A stretch of DNA of 14,051 nt from an uncultured Oscillospiraceae bacterium (GTDB taxonomy: Bacteria; Bacillota; Clostridia; Oscillospirales; Acutalibacteraceae): positions 1-14,051 of the forward strand of contig CABQAA010000018.1 in NCBI GenBank assembly GCA_902461995.1. The letters are read 5' to 3'. A program made the translations under genes and the position numbers. Position 1 is the first letter of the stretch. Each line of letters begins with the position of its first letter. Shown here in pieces: positions 1 to 7,963 of the stretch. The notes beneath the pieces are model-generated. The model ran no database searches. It was given only the letters and a program-made list of their open reading frames with translations, and had not been told where the DNA came from.

Positions 1-2
1 CC

Positions 3-2198
3 GCCTCCCCCGCCGTTTCGTCTGCGCCATCCTTCGCTTTCCATGAAAAAGAGCTGCTGTCGAATCGCTTTACCCGTCCGGAACCGGACGCCGGTGAGCA
101 GCCTTCCATGAGTCTCGACGGGTTCACCCCGGCCCTGGAAGATTCCCGCCTGGCTGTGTATCTGCGGCGGGAAACCGGTGCCATCCGGGTAGTGGACAAG
201 GCAAGCGGCTATGTCTGGGGGTCCATTCCCGAAGACAAGCCGGACAATCTGAACAAAGCGTGGTCCAAGCTCGCGGGTTCCATCGTCGCGGCGGATTTGT
301 ATGACAAAGACGGCGTATCCCGTGCTCTCGGCGCGGGTGGAGAGGAACTCAGCGTCCGGATTTCCGATCGGACACTGACGGGTGAAGTCTATTGGGCGGA
401 ACAGAAAGTCGGCCTGACATTCCGGATGGAACTCGCCGGAGGCGGCCTGCGCTTCTCGATGGAGGACGATTCGATCCGGGAAGACGGAGACTGGAAACTG
501 GGAGCGGTCTATTTTGTTCCCTTCCTGGGTTCCACCGTGGGGGACGAACGGCAGGGCTATATCTTTGTGCCGGACGGTTCCGGCGCGCTCATTCGTTTCA
601 ACAAGCCCCGCAAATACCTGCAGGGTTTCAATAAACGGGTGTATGGCCTCGATATGGGGATCGACAGCCTGGAATCCATCACAGGCCTGAACGCCAACCG
701 CACCGGTGTCTATATGACAGAGGAAGAAACCGTTTCCCTTCCCGTCTTCGGGATGGTGCACGGCACGGGGCAGAACGCCTATCTGGCGCAGATCGACAGC
801 GGGGCAGACTACGCCCGCATTCTGGCCGATCCGGCCGGGATCATCACCGATTACAACCGCGCCTATGTCAAATTTATCTACCGGCAGACCTATGAGCAGC
901 CGGTCAACAAAACCGGGACCGGTGTGCAGACCCTGCAGGAGACCCGCAACCGCGTGTCCCCCTCCATCACCTACCGCTTCCTCACAGGGGACGATGCCGA
1001 CTATGTAGGGATGGCCAAGGCTTACCGGAACAGTCTTTCCGAACAGGGCATCCTCAAAAAACGCACCGCGGTAAGCAACGGGATCCCGCTCCAGCTCGAC
1101 ATTCTGGCGGCCGACGTGCAGAAGGAATTTATCGGCACCTCGGTCAACAAGGCGACCGGACTGGACGCCCTGACGGATCTCGTCGGCCATCTGCAAAAGG
1201 AGGGGGTCGGCGACCTGCGCATGACCCTCGTCGGCTGGCAGAAGGGCGGCCTGAACGGCTATCGGAAAACGTCGGCTGCAACCGGCACGGTGTACGGCTC
1301 TCTCAGCGTCCTCACCCCCTTAAAGGAGCAGCTCGGCGGGCACCTGTATCTGCGTCTGGCGCCCTTCACCGCAACCAAGCAGCAGCTCGAACTCCGTTCG
1401 GAAGCCGGGATTTCCCTGTCCCAGTCGATCATCGTCAAAAAAGCGGAAGACAACGCGGTGTTTTTGGGCGATCAATACTTTCTCAAACCCCGGACCGGTA
1501 TCGAGGCCCTACTCACCCAAACCGGTAAACTCGCGCAGAGCGGCTTCACCGGCTGGAGCCTGGATGACATCGGCTATCGCCTCTACAGCGATTATCTCAA
1601 GGGGAATCCGGACACCCGGACCACGATCCGGGAACAAATCGAGGAAACGCTGGCCTCCCTGTCCCAAAACGGGCAGATTCAGGTCATCCGTCCTGCCGAC
1701 TATCTGTTCCCTTACGTCGATTCCTACCTGTCGGTTCCCATGACGGGCAGTCAAACACTGTTCGAGACCGATTCGGTGCCCTTTCTGCAGATTGTCCTGT
1801 CGGGGTATATGGAGATTTTCGCCCCCTATACCAATCAGAGTTTCTACTCGCGGGCAGACATCCTAAAGCAGATCGATTTCGGCACCTACCCCTCTTATCT
1901 GCTCACCGAGGACGACAATTACGCCCTGCGTAAAACCGCCTCGAGCGATCTGCGCTCGACCCGCATTGCGGACTGGCAGGAGCATATCCTGGCGACCGCC
2001 GATGAAATGAAGGCCGTCCTCGGCCCGGTGCGGGGACAATCCATCTCCGACCGGGTGGTGCTGGAAACCGGACTGGTCAAGACCGTGTATGAAACTGGGG
2101 CGGTTTACGTCAACTATCATGCCGAGGCCCGGACAGCGGACGGTCACTCGATTCCGGGCGGTTCGGCGCTGTATGTGAAGGGGGCGGGTCAACCATGA
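3..2198 (+). CDS. DUF5696 domain protein, 5' end outside the window
   Basis: The reading frame is open without a stop back to the window edge (first full codon at 3), and residues encoded before the ATG at 108 look like normal protein. No ribosome site precedes that ATG, so the gene very probably starts upstream and is partial here. The block VGDERQGYIFVPDGSGALI, about residues 145-163 counted from the ATG at 108, is typical of DUF5696 proteins as I know them; these are usually encoded beside CUT1 sugar permeases, as here. A later segment (GWSLDDIGYRLYSDY, about residues 482-496) resembles a glycoside-hydrolase-type barrel strand with acidic residues, so a role in glycan binding or cleavage is possible but not shown. 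Any signal peptide would lie outside the window. The stop overlaps the next start (ATGA), implying coupled translation with the permease genes. Confidence 0.85.
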   Translation, partial: ASPAVSSAPSFAFHEKELLSNRFTRPEPDAGEQPSMSLDGFTPALEDSRLAVYLRRETGAIRVVDKASGYVWGSIPEDKPDNLNKAWSKLAGSIVAADLYDKDGVSRALGAGGEELSVRISDRTLTGEVYWAEQKVGLTFRMELAGGGLRFSMEDDSIREDGDWKLGAVYFVPFLGSTVGDERQGYIFVPDGSGALIRFNKPRKYLQGFNKRVYGLDMGIDSLESITGLNANRTGVYMTEEETVSLPVFGMVHGTGQNAYLAQIDSGADYARILADPAGIITDYNRAYVKFIYRQTYEQPVNKTGTGVQTLQETRNRVSPSITYRFLTGDDADYVGMAKAYRNSLSEQGILKKRTAVSNGIPLQLDILAADVQKEFIGTSVNKATGLDALTDLVGHLQKEGVGDLRMTLVGWQKGGLNGYRKTSAATGTVYGSLSVLTPLKEQLGGHLYLRLAPFTATKQQLELRSEAGISLSQSIIVKKAEDNAVFLGDQYFLKPRTGIEALLTQTGKLAQSGFTGWSLDDIGYRLYSDYLKGNPDTRTTIREQIEETLASLSQNGQIQVIRPADYLFPYVDSYLSVPMTGSQTLFETDSVPFLQIVLSGYMEIFAPYTNQSFYSRADILKQIDFGTYPSYLLTEDDNYALRKTASSDLRSTRIADWQEHILATADEMKAVLGPVRGQSISDRVVLETGLVKTVYETGAVYVNYHAEARTADGHSIPGGSALYVKGAGQP

Positions 2199-3094
2199 AG
2201 AAACGGCAGACGGCTGTGAAAACACCCCGTTCTCCCATCCGGCAGCGCACAAGGGAGGCGGTTGGAGGCTATTTGTTCATGGCTCCCTGGATCGTGGGTT
2301 TTTTCGCTTTTACCCTCTTTCCCTTCCTGTACTCGATTTATCTGAGTTTTCAGGAGGTCAATCTCAAGAGCAGCGGCGGTATCCGCGGCACCTTTGTGGG
2401 ACTCCGGTGGTACAAGGAAGCCCTGACGGTGGACACCTCCTTCACGCTCAGTCTTCTCGACAGTCTCAAATTCATCGTCCTCTCCACCCCCATGATCGTT
2501 GTGGTCGCCCTTCTGCTCGCACTGCTTCTCAATGGCAAATACCGGGGACGGACCTTGTTTCGAGCCATCTTTTTCTTCCCGGTGGTGATCGTCAGCGGCC
2601 CGGTCGTGGATGAACTGATGCAGACGAATGCCGCGGCGGTCGTCCATCCGGAGAATTATCTGATTTACGATTTCATCCAGTCCCTGCCGAGCGTGCTGTC
2701 CTCGCCGCTGCTCTATATCTTCGACAACATCGTCATGATTCTCTGGTTTTCAGGGGTGCAGATCATCCTCTTTCTCGCCGGCCTCCAAAAGATCGGGCAG
2801 CCCCTGCGGGAAGCCGCCTCCATCGACGGTGCCTCCTCCTGGCAGATGTTCTGGAAAATTTATCTGCCCTTTTTAAAACCCCTGCTGCTGCTCAATACGA
2901 TTTATACCGTCGTCATGCTGTCCGCCTTTTCGGATAACGCGGTCAATGGCGAAATCGTCAGCAAGATGTATGCCACAGGAAAGGAATTCGCCTATTCCTC
3001 GGCGATGGCCTGGATCTATTTTCTGATTCTCCTGATCCTGCTCGGTGTGGTATTCCTGCTGTTTCGCGGCAGAAAGGAGAAGCGCCATGAATAA
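2195..3094 (+). CDS. CUT1-type sugar ABC transporter permease (MalF/LplB-like)
   Basis: This 299-residue membrane protein should be one half of the channel of an ABC importer for an oligosaccharide or glycan fragment. The N terminus is basic and is followed by the usual first helix of the family (residues about 27-50, MAPWIVGFF). About six hydrophobic segments follow. The cytoplasmic EAA loop that docks the ATPase is clear at residues 206-226: EAASIDG, then IYLP. The ATG overlaps the stop of the DUF5696 gene by four bases, with a purine-rich stretch (AAGGGGGCGGG) just upstream. The gene overlaps the second permease by eight bases. No ATPase or solute-binding protein lies in the window. CUT1 systems often share a distant MsmX/UgpC-type ATPase, and the binding protein may be upstream. 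Substrate cannot be read from the sequence. Confidence 0.93.
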   Translation: MKKRQTAVKTPRSPIRQRTREAVGGYLFMAPWIVGFFAFTLFPFLYSIYLSFQEVNLKSSGGIRGTFVGLRWYKEALTVDTSFTLSLLDSLKFIVLSTPMIVVVALLLALLLNGKYRGRTLFRAIFFFPVVIVSGPVVDELMQTNAAAVVHPENYLIYDFIQSLPSVLSSPLLYIFDNIVMILWFSGVQIILFLAGLQKIGQPLREAASIDGASSWQMFWKIYLPFLKPLLLLNTIYTVVMLSAFSDNAVNGEIVSKMYATGKEFAYSSAMAWIYFLILLILLGVVFLLFRGRKEKRHE

Positions 3095-4010
3095 TCCCAA
3101 GACCCTTCTCCGCAACCCGGCCAGACTCAAACGCAAAAGCAAACATGCGGCCGGAAGCCTGCTCCGGTATTTTCTGCTCATCGGGGTGGGCGTCGTATTC
3201 CTGTACCCCATTCTGTATATGATCGTCAACTCGTTCAAAAACGTGACGGATTTGGTCAATCCCACCATCGAATGGGTGCCCTCTTCCCTGTACATCGGGA
3301 ATTTCCGGAAGGCGCTTCGGGTACTGGATTACGGCCGCAGCTTCGTGTTTACCCTCCTGCTGGTGACGGCCGCTACCGTACTGCAGACGCTGTGCTGTTC
3401 CCTGGCCGGTTACGCACTGGCCCGCCATCGCTTTCCTCTCAAAGGGCTGTGGATTGTCATGATCGTCGCCACCTTTGTCATTCCGGCCCAGGTGACCCTG
3501 ATCCCGAAATACCTGCTGTACACGACCTATCATCTGGTGAACAGCCCGCTGGCCGTCCTGGTCCCGTCCGCTTTCGGTCAGGGAGTCAACAGCGCCATTT
3601 TCATCCTGGTGTTTTATCAGTTTTTCTCGAGTTATCCCAAATCCTTCGACGAAGCCGCGCAGATGGACGGCGCGGGGCTCTGGAAAGTCTTTTTCCGTAT
3701 CGCTCTGCCCATCTGCGTTCCGGCAGTCATCATTTCCCTGCTCTTTTCCTTCGTCTGGACATGGAATGAAACCTATACCGCCGGAACCCTGATGGGGGAA
3801 AGCTTCCGAACACTGCCCATGAAGCTCTCCTCCTTCGTGGAGTCCTACAACACCGCCTACTCTTCGGGTACGGCCGGGCTCAGCCGGCTCAACGAGGGGA
3901 TCCGGCTGGCGGCCACCATGCTGGTCATCGCCCCCCTGCTCGTCCTGTATCTGGTGCTGCAGCGCCAGTTTATCGAAGGCATAGAGTCCACCGGACTCAC
4001 TGGCGAATAA
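3087..4010 (+). CDS. CUT1-type sugar ABC transporter permease (MalG/YtcP-like)
   Basis: Second permease of the importer, 307 residues from the ATG at 3087. I chose this start over the upstream in-frame one at 3045 because AAAGGAG at 3073-3079 sits seven bases before it and because it yields a normal MalG-type N terminus: a basic stretch, then the first helix at about residues 26-48. The EAA loop is at residues 189-209 (EAAQMDG, then IALP). The conserved VIPAQVTLIP segment, about 131-140, is typical of this subfamily. About six membrane helices are visible. It would pair with the preceding permease as a heterodimer. The gene ends 12 bases before the strong hairpin at 4023-4061, so it closes the operon. 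Confidence 0.93.
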   Translation: MNNPKTLLRNPARLKRKSKHAAGSLLRYFLLIGVGVVFLYPILYMIVNSFKNVTDLVNPTIEWVPSSLYIGNFRKALRVLDYGRSFVFTLLLVTAATVLQTLCCSLAGYALARHRFPLKGLWIVMIVATFVIPAQVTLIPKYLLYTTYHLVNSPLAVLVPSAFGQGVNSAIFILVFYQFFSSYPKSFDEAAQMDGAGLWKVFFRIALPICVPAVIISLLFSFVWTWNETYTAGTLMGESFRTLPMKLSSFVESYNTAYSSGTAGLSRLNEGIRLAATMLVIAPLLVLYLVLQRQFIEGIESTGLTGE

Positions 4011-4022
4011 ACGCCGAAGCAG

Positions 4023-4061
4023 AAGACGCCCCCGGCCGCGCAATGCGGCCGGGGGCGTCTT
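4023..4061 (+). terminator. Hairpin terminator of the sugar-transport operon
   Basis: A perfect 17-bp GC-rich stem (arms 4023-4039 and 4045-4061) closes a five-base loop, starting 12 bases after the second permease stop. The trailing T run is short (CTTGTT), so termination may rely on the stem or need a factor. It could also shield the operon from convergent transcription. Confidence 0.75.
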
Positions 4062-4390
4062 GTTACGACGGGGGGCAGCCTCCGGATAGACTCCTGCGCC
4101 GGACCATGGCGTCATGAACCAGCACAACACCCTCGGGGTTCTATTGACGCAGAACGTTTTTTCATCGTCCTGCGCTCTCCTTTGGTGGTCCGTTCGATCT
4201 GCTTTTGATCCGAAGCCGCGGTCGACGCCTGCAGGTCCGCGTTTCACCTGATCGTATCGGACACTGTGAAAAGAAAGCCGCAAAGAAATTCCTTGCGGCT
4301 TCATCGGATGCGGAAAGCCAGACCCCTGGCGGAGCGGATCACGTAAATTTCGAACCGTATGATATGCTTTAGTCTGTCCTGAATGGATCA
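4062..4390. other. Intergenic stretch between convergent genes
   Basis: I see no gene here. The 478-residue minus-strand reading frame across 2958-4394 is an antisense shadow of the second permease running through this spacer. The stretch holds the minus-strand terminator at 4275-4301 and, at 4327-4356, a weak resemblance to a decayed tRNA 3' end. Base composition changes from GC-rich to A+T-rich at its right border. Confidence 0.5.
4266..4301 (-). terminator. Rho-independent terminator of the hypothetical gene at 4391-5257
   Basis: Arms 4275-4283 and 4293-4301 form a perfect 9-bp stem (AAGCCGCAA / TTGCGGCTT) around a nine-base loop. Read on the minus strand it is followed by TTCTTTTCAC, a T-rich tail. 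On the plus strand no T run follows, so it serves the minus-strand gene that ends about 90 bases earlier. Confidence 0.65.
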
Positions 4391-5251
4391 TCAAAAAGAA
4401 TTCTCAAATTCGGACCTTAATTCATCAATGTATGAAAGAACAGCACTGTCTGATTTCAATTCAGTTATCAAAGACTTCTCTTCAGGGGACAATTCACTAT
4501 ACAGTCGTTTCCTTAAATCCAAATAATCTTTAACTACAAAGGAAATGTAAAGTACCGCCGTTTGAAGAGAAAGTGTTAGCAGGCGGATGGCTGTAAAGAA
4601 ATTGTTATAGAATACATTATTGTTAACCGAGTTGCTGCCCAGCCCGATAAATAAACCGTGAACACTATTGGACAATACGTTATAAATTGCTGATTCTATA
4701 TTTTTATTTAGTATACGATGAGGAGTGACTTTCACAGCCGCTTTTCTGCCGGATAAGATTTGATCTTGAACAGGTTTTTCTTTGCTTTTAAACGAACTGG
4801 AATTCTTGATCGTTTCTCTTGTATGCAATATTGTACCAGACTCCAATCGTGCATGAAAACACGTTTTGGAAAAATTCAATTTATCATATATATCTTGTAA
4901 ATTGATCAGTCCATTCAAAAACATAGTATTGAATCGCAGTTCTATTTCGTCATGTCCTATTTTTCGTTCACTAATATGGATATACAGGTTTGTGATATCC
5001 ATAATGTTACGAGTAGCGCTCGCTATCAAGGAAATATCCAACTCATTGATATTTTCTTTTCCTTTCAAAAAACAGTAAACGATGGATTTGCCATGCAACA
5101 CCATTTTTTCAACAATATTTTCTAACTGTAAGGTTCGAAGCGCCCCCGCTCTTTTTACATAATGGCTATTAATCGGCGTGATCTTTTCTCCTATGGAACA
5201 CACCCTTTCTAGGTTTTTAAATGCGTCTAAAAGATAATTTTGATCACTCAT
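4391..5251 (-). CDS. Unrecognised A+T-rich helical protein (perhaps DUF5677/HEPN-like)
   Basis: I do not recognise this protein with confidence. It has 286 residues from the ATG at 5251, or 288 from the ATG at 5257. I prefer 5251 because GGAAAG lies six bases before it but touches the other ATG. The sequence reads as mostly alpha-helical, with a lysine/serine-rich linker at about residues 150-178 (288-residue numbering) and a hydrophobic helix near 222-242 that could be buried or membrane-associated. The pattern R83-N-x-x-D87 followed later by Y192-x-x-x-S196-x-x-x-H200 resembles DUF5677/HEPN-type proteins of unknown function, but this is only a tentative likeness. Its codons are far richer in A+T than the sugar genes, which suggests acquisition. 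It is a single gene with its own terminator, next to a tRNA-Ser scar. Antiphage or toxin-like roles are possible but unsupported. Confidence 0.75.
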   Translation of the reverse strand: MSDQNYLLDAFKNLERVCSIGEKITPINSHYVKRAGALRTLQLENIVEKMVLHGKSIVYCFLKGKENINELDISLIASATRNIMDITNLYIHISERKIGHDEIELRFNTMFLNGLINLQDIYDKLNFSKTCFHARLESGTILHTRETIKNSSSFKSKEKPVQDQILSGRKAAVKVTPHRILNKNIESAIYNVLSNSVHGLFIGLGSNSVNNNVFYNNFFTAIRLLTLSLQTAVLYISFVVKDYLDLRKRLYSELSPEEKSLITELKSDSAVLSYIDELRSEFENSF

Positions 5252-5290
5252 ATCCATCTTTCCATCTTCAATTTCTTATTGGCAACTGGA

Positions 5291-5330
5291 AAAGACGAAA
5301 TAAGCAGGGCCGCTAAACGGCTCTGCTTAT
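5291..5330 (-). terminator. Hairpin downstream of the tRNA-Ser 3' half
   Basis: Arms 5300-5312 and 5318-5330 pair over 13 bp with one G-T pair around a five-base loop. On the minus strand the stem is followed by TTCGTCTTTTCC. It lies 58 bases beyond the CCA end of the tRNA-Ser 3' half at 5388-5443, where the terminator of the original tRNA gene would be expected. It also insulates the hypothetical gene that follows. Confidence 0.55.
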
Positions 5331-5387
5331 CACGCAGCCGAATACTCCTTTTTCTATAAAAAGCAAGACGTTTCGACTATTTTCTTT

Positions 5388-5443
5388 TGGCGAAGAGTTA
5401 GCGATTCGAACCCCAGGGGTCTTTCGACCCACAGCATTTCGAG
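5388..5443 (-). pseudogene. Detached 3' half of a tRNA-Ser(CGA) gene
   Basis: Read on the minus strand this stretch runs from an anticodon loop (CTCGAAA, anticodon CGA) through the 3' anticodon stem TGCTG (5432-5436), a five-pair variable arm GGGTC-GAAA-GACCC, a T arm with loop TTCGAAT (5404-5410), the acceptor strand ACTCTTC (5392-5398), discriminator G and an encoded CCA (5388-5390). There is no D arm or 5' acceptor strand next to it; the sequence before it is unrelated. The T stem has one G-G mismatch, otherwise it is sound. The missing 5' half fits the fragment at 9686-9724: acceptor stem 7 of 7 with one G-T pair, and anticodon stem CAGCA/TGCTG 5 of 5. It is therefore read as the displaced part of a tRNA gene split by insertion. 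Confidence 0.8.
5436..5443 (-). repeat. att-like 8-base core, left copy
   Basis: CTCGAAAT on the minus strand, the anticodon loop plus one base. The same eight bases occur at 9685-9692, and sequence diverges at once on both sides (preceding C versus A, following G versus C). It is a candidate crossover core for insertion into tRNA-Ser(CGA). Because it is so short, the support comes from the tRNA halves around it and not from the repeat alone. Confidence 0.5.
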
Positions 5444-5630
5444 GGGGATTTTAAAGGCGAATCCCTTTGCATGCCGACATCTCGAACCCGCATTTTTTAA
5501 GGCTTTTCTATTTTTCATTATATCCATGAAATCTTGTGTTGTCGAGCAGTTTGATAACAATTTTATACCATGATATTTCTTGCAATATATTTTGTGTTAT
5601 AAAAAAGTTAAAATGAAACCGCTGTATAGC

Positions 5631-5972
5631 TCATTTATTCAAGTATATAAAACGATAGCTTTCTAAAATTTGGAAATATTTGGCCAGCCTTTCATATAAA
5701 GGCTTTGCCTCATCTCCAAAATGTTCTTCAACGGCTTTCCCTATCTCCAGAATGGTCTTTTTGCCATCTAAAAGAGGCCAGACAAAGCTTCCTATTTCAT
5801 CCAGATGGACATAGCTGGTTTTCGGCTTTTTTAAAAGGGTTTGAGCCAGCTTATTCCATACGCCTTTATTTTCAATTTCCAGCGTTACTTTTCCATCCTC
5901 GACCGACCACAAAAGCTTTTCATTACGCAACGGCTTCCCGTCCAAATAATTTTCGGCCTGTTTGTTTCGCAT
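5631..5972 (-). CDS. PqqD-like protein (RiPP recognition element fold)
   Basis: A 113-residue protein whose C-terminal two thirds match the PqqD pattern: a hydrophobic strand segment, then LDEIGSFVWPLLDGKKTILEI (split here as LDEIGSFVWPLL, residues 57-68, and DGKKTILEI, 69-77), then an acidic helix and a final helix ending ESYRFIYLNK. PqqD domains are small winged-helix modules that bind peptides, usually RiPP precursors. The N terminus (about 1-45) is an extra charged extension. I chose the ATG at 5972, two bases after the OPT stop (TAAGA then ATG), with GAAGAG nine bases upstream. An in-frame GTG at 5993 would overlap the OPT gene and lacks a ribosome site. There is no radical SAM enzyme, precursor peptide or protease of a RiPP cluster nearby. 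Its place behind a peptide transporter suggests peptide sensing or handling, which is inference. Confidence 0.85.
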   Translation of the reverse strand: MRNKQAENYLDGKPLRNEKLLWSVEDGKVTLEIENKGVWNKLAQTLLKKPKTSYVHLDEIGSFVWPLLDGKKTILEIGKAVEEHFGDEAKPLYERLAKYFQILESYRFIYLNK

Positions 5973-5974
5973 TC

Positions 5975-7876
5975 TTATTTTCTCTTCTTCCACAAGGAGA
6001 ATTTCAACAGCGTCAGAATGATGACGCCGAATAACACCAGTCCTCCGATATTAGAAACCACTGCCGGTATCGCCCATTTTTCGGACAGGTTGATCGCGGA
6101 ATTCAAACCGAACACCGCCAAAATCGCCAGCAGGATTCCGACCAGACCTTCGCCGGCTATCATGCCCGAACAGAAAAGAACACCGTCATTCACAATCGCA
6201 TCCTTTTCTCCTTTGTCGCGTTTCAGCTTATCCAAAGCCAAGCGAATAAGACCGCCAACCATAATGCACGCATTCAGTTGAACCGGAAGATAAACGCCAA
6301 TCGCAAAGGGCAGCACCGGTAGGCCGACAATCTCGACCAACACGGCAATAAACGCACCGATAAACACCAGCGCCCACGGGAGATTGCCTTCCATGACACC
6401 TTCCGTAATCAACTTCATCAGGGTTGCCTGAGGCGCCGCGAGTTCGTCTGTGCCAAAGCCCCACGCGCTGTCCAGAAGATAGAGTGTCCCGCCGATCGCC
6501 AGCGCCGCAGCCACTACGCCGATGATTTCACCAATCTGCTGTTTCCTGGGCGTAGCGCCTAACAGAAACCCGGTTTTCAGGTCCTGGGACGTATCGCCGG
6601 CAATGGCGGATACAATACAAATAACCGAACCAATCGCAATCGCGCTGCACATGCCGGCAATACCGGTTGCCCCGGTAACCTTCAAAATGAGGGTGGCAAT
6701 CAAAAGGGTGGCGATCGCCATGCCAGAAACAGGGTTGTTGCTGCTGCCTACCAAGCCCACCATACGAGAGGATACGGTGGCGAAAAAGAAGCCGAATACA
6801 ACGATAATGACCGCGCCGAGAAAACTGACCGGAATGGCGGGGATGAGCCATACGAGGAGTGTCAAAACCACAATCGCCAGAAACACCACTTTGATGGAGA
6901 TGTCTTTCGACGTGCGTTCGTTCGCATTCCCTTTTGATCCCGCCATACTCTTCACAGCGCCGCCAAAGGTCTTCAGGATTAGCGGCAGAGATTTTATCAG
7001 GCTGATGATACCGCCGGCAGCCAGCGCTCCCGCACCGATATATCGTATATATGTTCCCCAGATGGCACTCGCTCCGCCCTTTGCAAAAATCTCACTAATC
7101 GGGGCCACTCCGGGATAAAGCGTCATATCCGCACCGAAAAGCACAATCAGCGGGATGATGACCAGCCAGCTTAAAAGGCCGCCGGCAAACATATAAGACG
7201 AAATCCTTGCGCCGCAAATATAGCCTACGCTCATGACCGCCGGATAAATTTGCGTGCCGATCTGTCCCGCAAACCCCTTCACGCTGACCGAGATTTCTCC
7301 GGCAACCAGCTTTAATCCGTCGATGATAAACTTGAACAATGCCGCAAAGCCCATACCGGCAAAAACGGTCGAGGCCTTCGCGCCGCCTTCTTCCCCGGCC
7401 AGAAGCACCTCAGAACAGGCGGTTCCCTCCGGGTATGGAAGCACGCCATGTTCTTTCACGATAAGGGCATTGCGCAGCGGGACCATAAAAAAGACGCCAA
7501 GCAGCCCACCAATGAGAGCGATCGCGGTGATCTCCCATATTCCCGGCTTATCTACCTTGCCCTCTGCCGCCCATAAAAACAGAGCCGGCAAAGTAAAGAT
7601 AGCCCCAGCCGCCAAAGACTCGCCGGCCGAACCGATGGTCTGTACAATATTGCTTTCCAGAATAGAATTTTTGCGCATAATGACACGAATAACTCCCATG
7701 GCAATGACCGCCGCGGGAATGGACGCCGAAACGGTCATGCCCACCCGTAATCCCAAATAAGCGTTTGCCGCGCCGAATATAATCGCCAACAACACTCCCA
7801 TAACGATAGAGGTTATCGTTATTTCCGGAGTGATTTTTTCCGCCGGAACATACGGCTTAAAGTCTTTGTTATCCAT
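5975..7876 (-). CDS. OPT-family oligopeptide transporter
   Basis: A 633-residue polytopic membrane protein of the OPT superfamily, proton-coupled importers of small peptides (some members carry metal chelates). Prokaryotic OPT landmarks are visible: the first helix pair with FGAANAYLGLRVGMTVSAS, then QTIGSAGESLAAGAIFTLPA, PYPEGTACSEVL, SNNPVSGMAIATLL, GDTSQDLKTGFLLGATPRKQ, LPVLPFAIGVYLPVQLN and a C-terminal SGMIAGEGLVGILLA. Roughly 14-16 membrane helices can be counted. I chose the ATG at 7876 (MDNKDFKPYVPAEK) because GGAAGAA precedes it; the longer frame to 7945 adds an unlikely N terminus. It sits between pepD, 87 bases upstream, and the PqqD-like gene, two bases downstream. A short inverted repeat (CGTGTG 7930-7935 / CACACG 7943-7948) lies in the gap to pepD without a T run. 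Substrates are probably di- to oligopeptides cleaved by PepD. Confidence 0.94.
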   Translation of the reverse strand: MDNKDFKPYVPAEKITPEITITSIVMGVLLAIIFGAANAYLGLRVGMTVSASIPAAVIAMGVIRVIMRKNSILESNIVQTIGSAGESLAAGAIFTLPALFLWAAEGKVDKPGIWEITAIALIGGLLGVFFMVPLRNALIVKEHGVLPYPEGTACSEVLLAGEEGGAKASTVFAGMGFAALFKFIIDGLKLVAGEISVSVKGFAGQIGTQIYPAVMSVGYICGARISSYMFAGGLLSWLVIIPLIVLFGADMTLYPGVAPISEIFAKGGASAIWGTYIRYIGAGALAAGGIISLIKSLPLILKTFGGAVKSMAGSKGNANERTSKDISIKVVFLAIVVLTLLVWLIPAIPVSFLGAVIIVVFGFFFATVSSRMVGLVGSSNNPVSGMAIATLLIATLILKVTGATGIAGMCSAIAIGSVICIVSAIAGDTSQDLKTGFLLGATPRKQQIGEIIGVVAAALAIGGTLYLLDSAWGFGTDELAAPQATLMKLITEGVMEGNLPWALVFIGAFIAVLVEIVGLPVLPFAIGVYLPVQLNACIMVGGLIRLALDKLKRDKGEKDAIVNDGVLFCSGMIAGEGLVGILLAILAVFGLNSAINLSEKWAIPAVVSNIGGLVLFGVIILTLLKFSLWKKRK

Positions 7877-7963
7877 AGTTCTTCCATTTTCCCTTCCGCA
7901 CAACGGCCTTTTTATTATTAGAATACAGCCGTGTGGTTTCAACACACGATCGAATCATACGAT

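Larger units (their letters stand above)
5258..5630. other. Gene-free A+T-rich stretch around the tRNA scar
   Basis: This stretch holds the hairpin at 5300-5330, the tRNA-Ser 3' half at 5388-5443 and, touching that half, a six-base inverted repeat (GGGATT 5445-5450 / AATCCC 5460-5465) that could be a recombinase arm site. From about 5500 to 5630 it is very A+T-rich with nothing I recognise. No clear terminator follows the PqqD-like gene. The 68-residue reading frame at 5354-5560 is an artefact of translating the tRNA piece. Confidence 0.55.

Noticed and set aside
2958..4394. 478-residue minus-strand reading frame across the second permease and the spacer
   Set aside because: It runs antisense through a clear permease gene and through a perfect terminator hairpin; the translation is low in hydrophobic pattern and resembles no family.
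5354..5560. 68-residue minus-strand reading frame
   Set aside because: Its C-terminal part (GFESLTLRQ) is the translation of a tRNA T arm and acceptor end; it is an RNA gene fragment and not a protein.
7877..7963. Terminator between pepD and the OPT gene
   Set aside because: The CGTGTG/CACACG repeat has only six pairs and no T run on the minus strand, so read-through into the transporter gene is expected.
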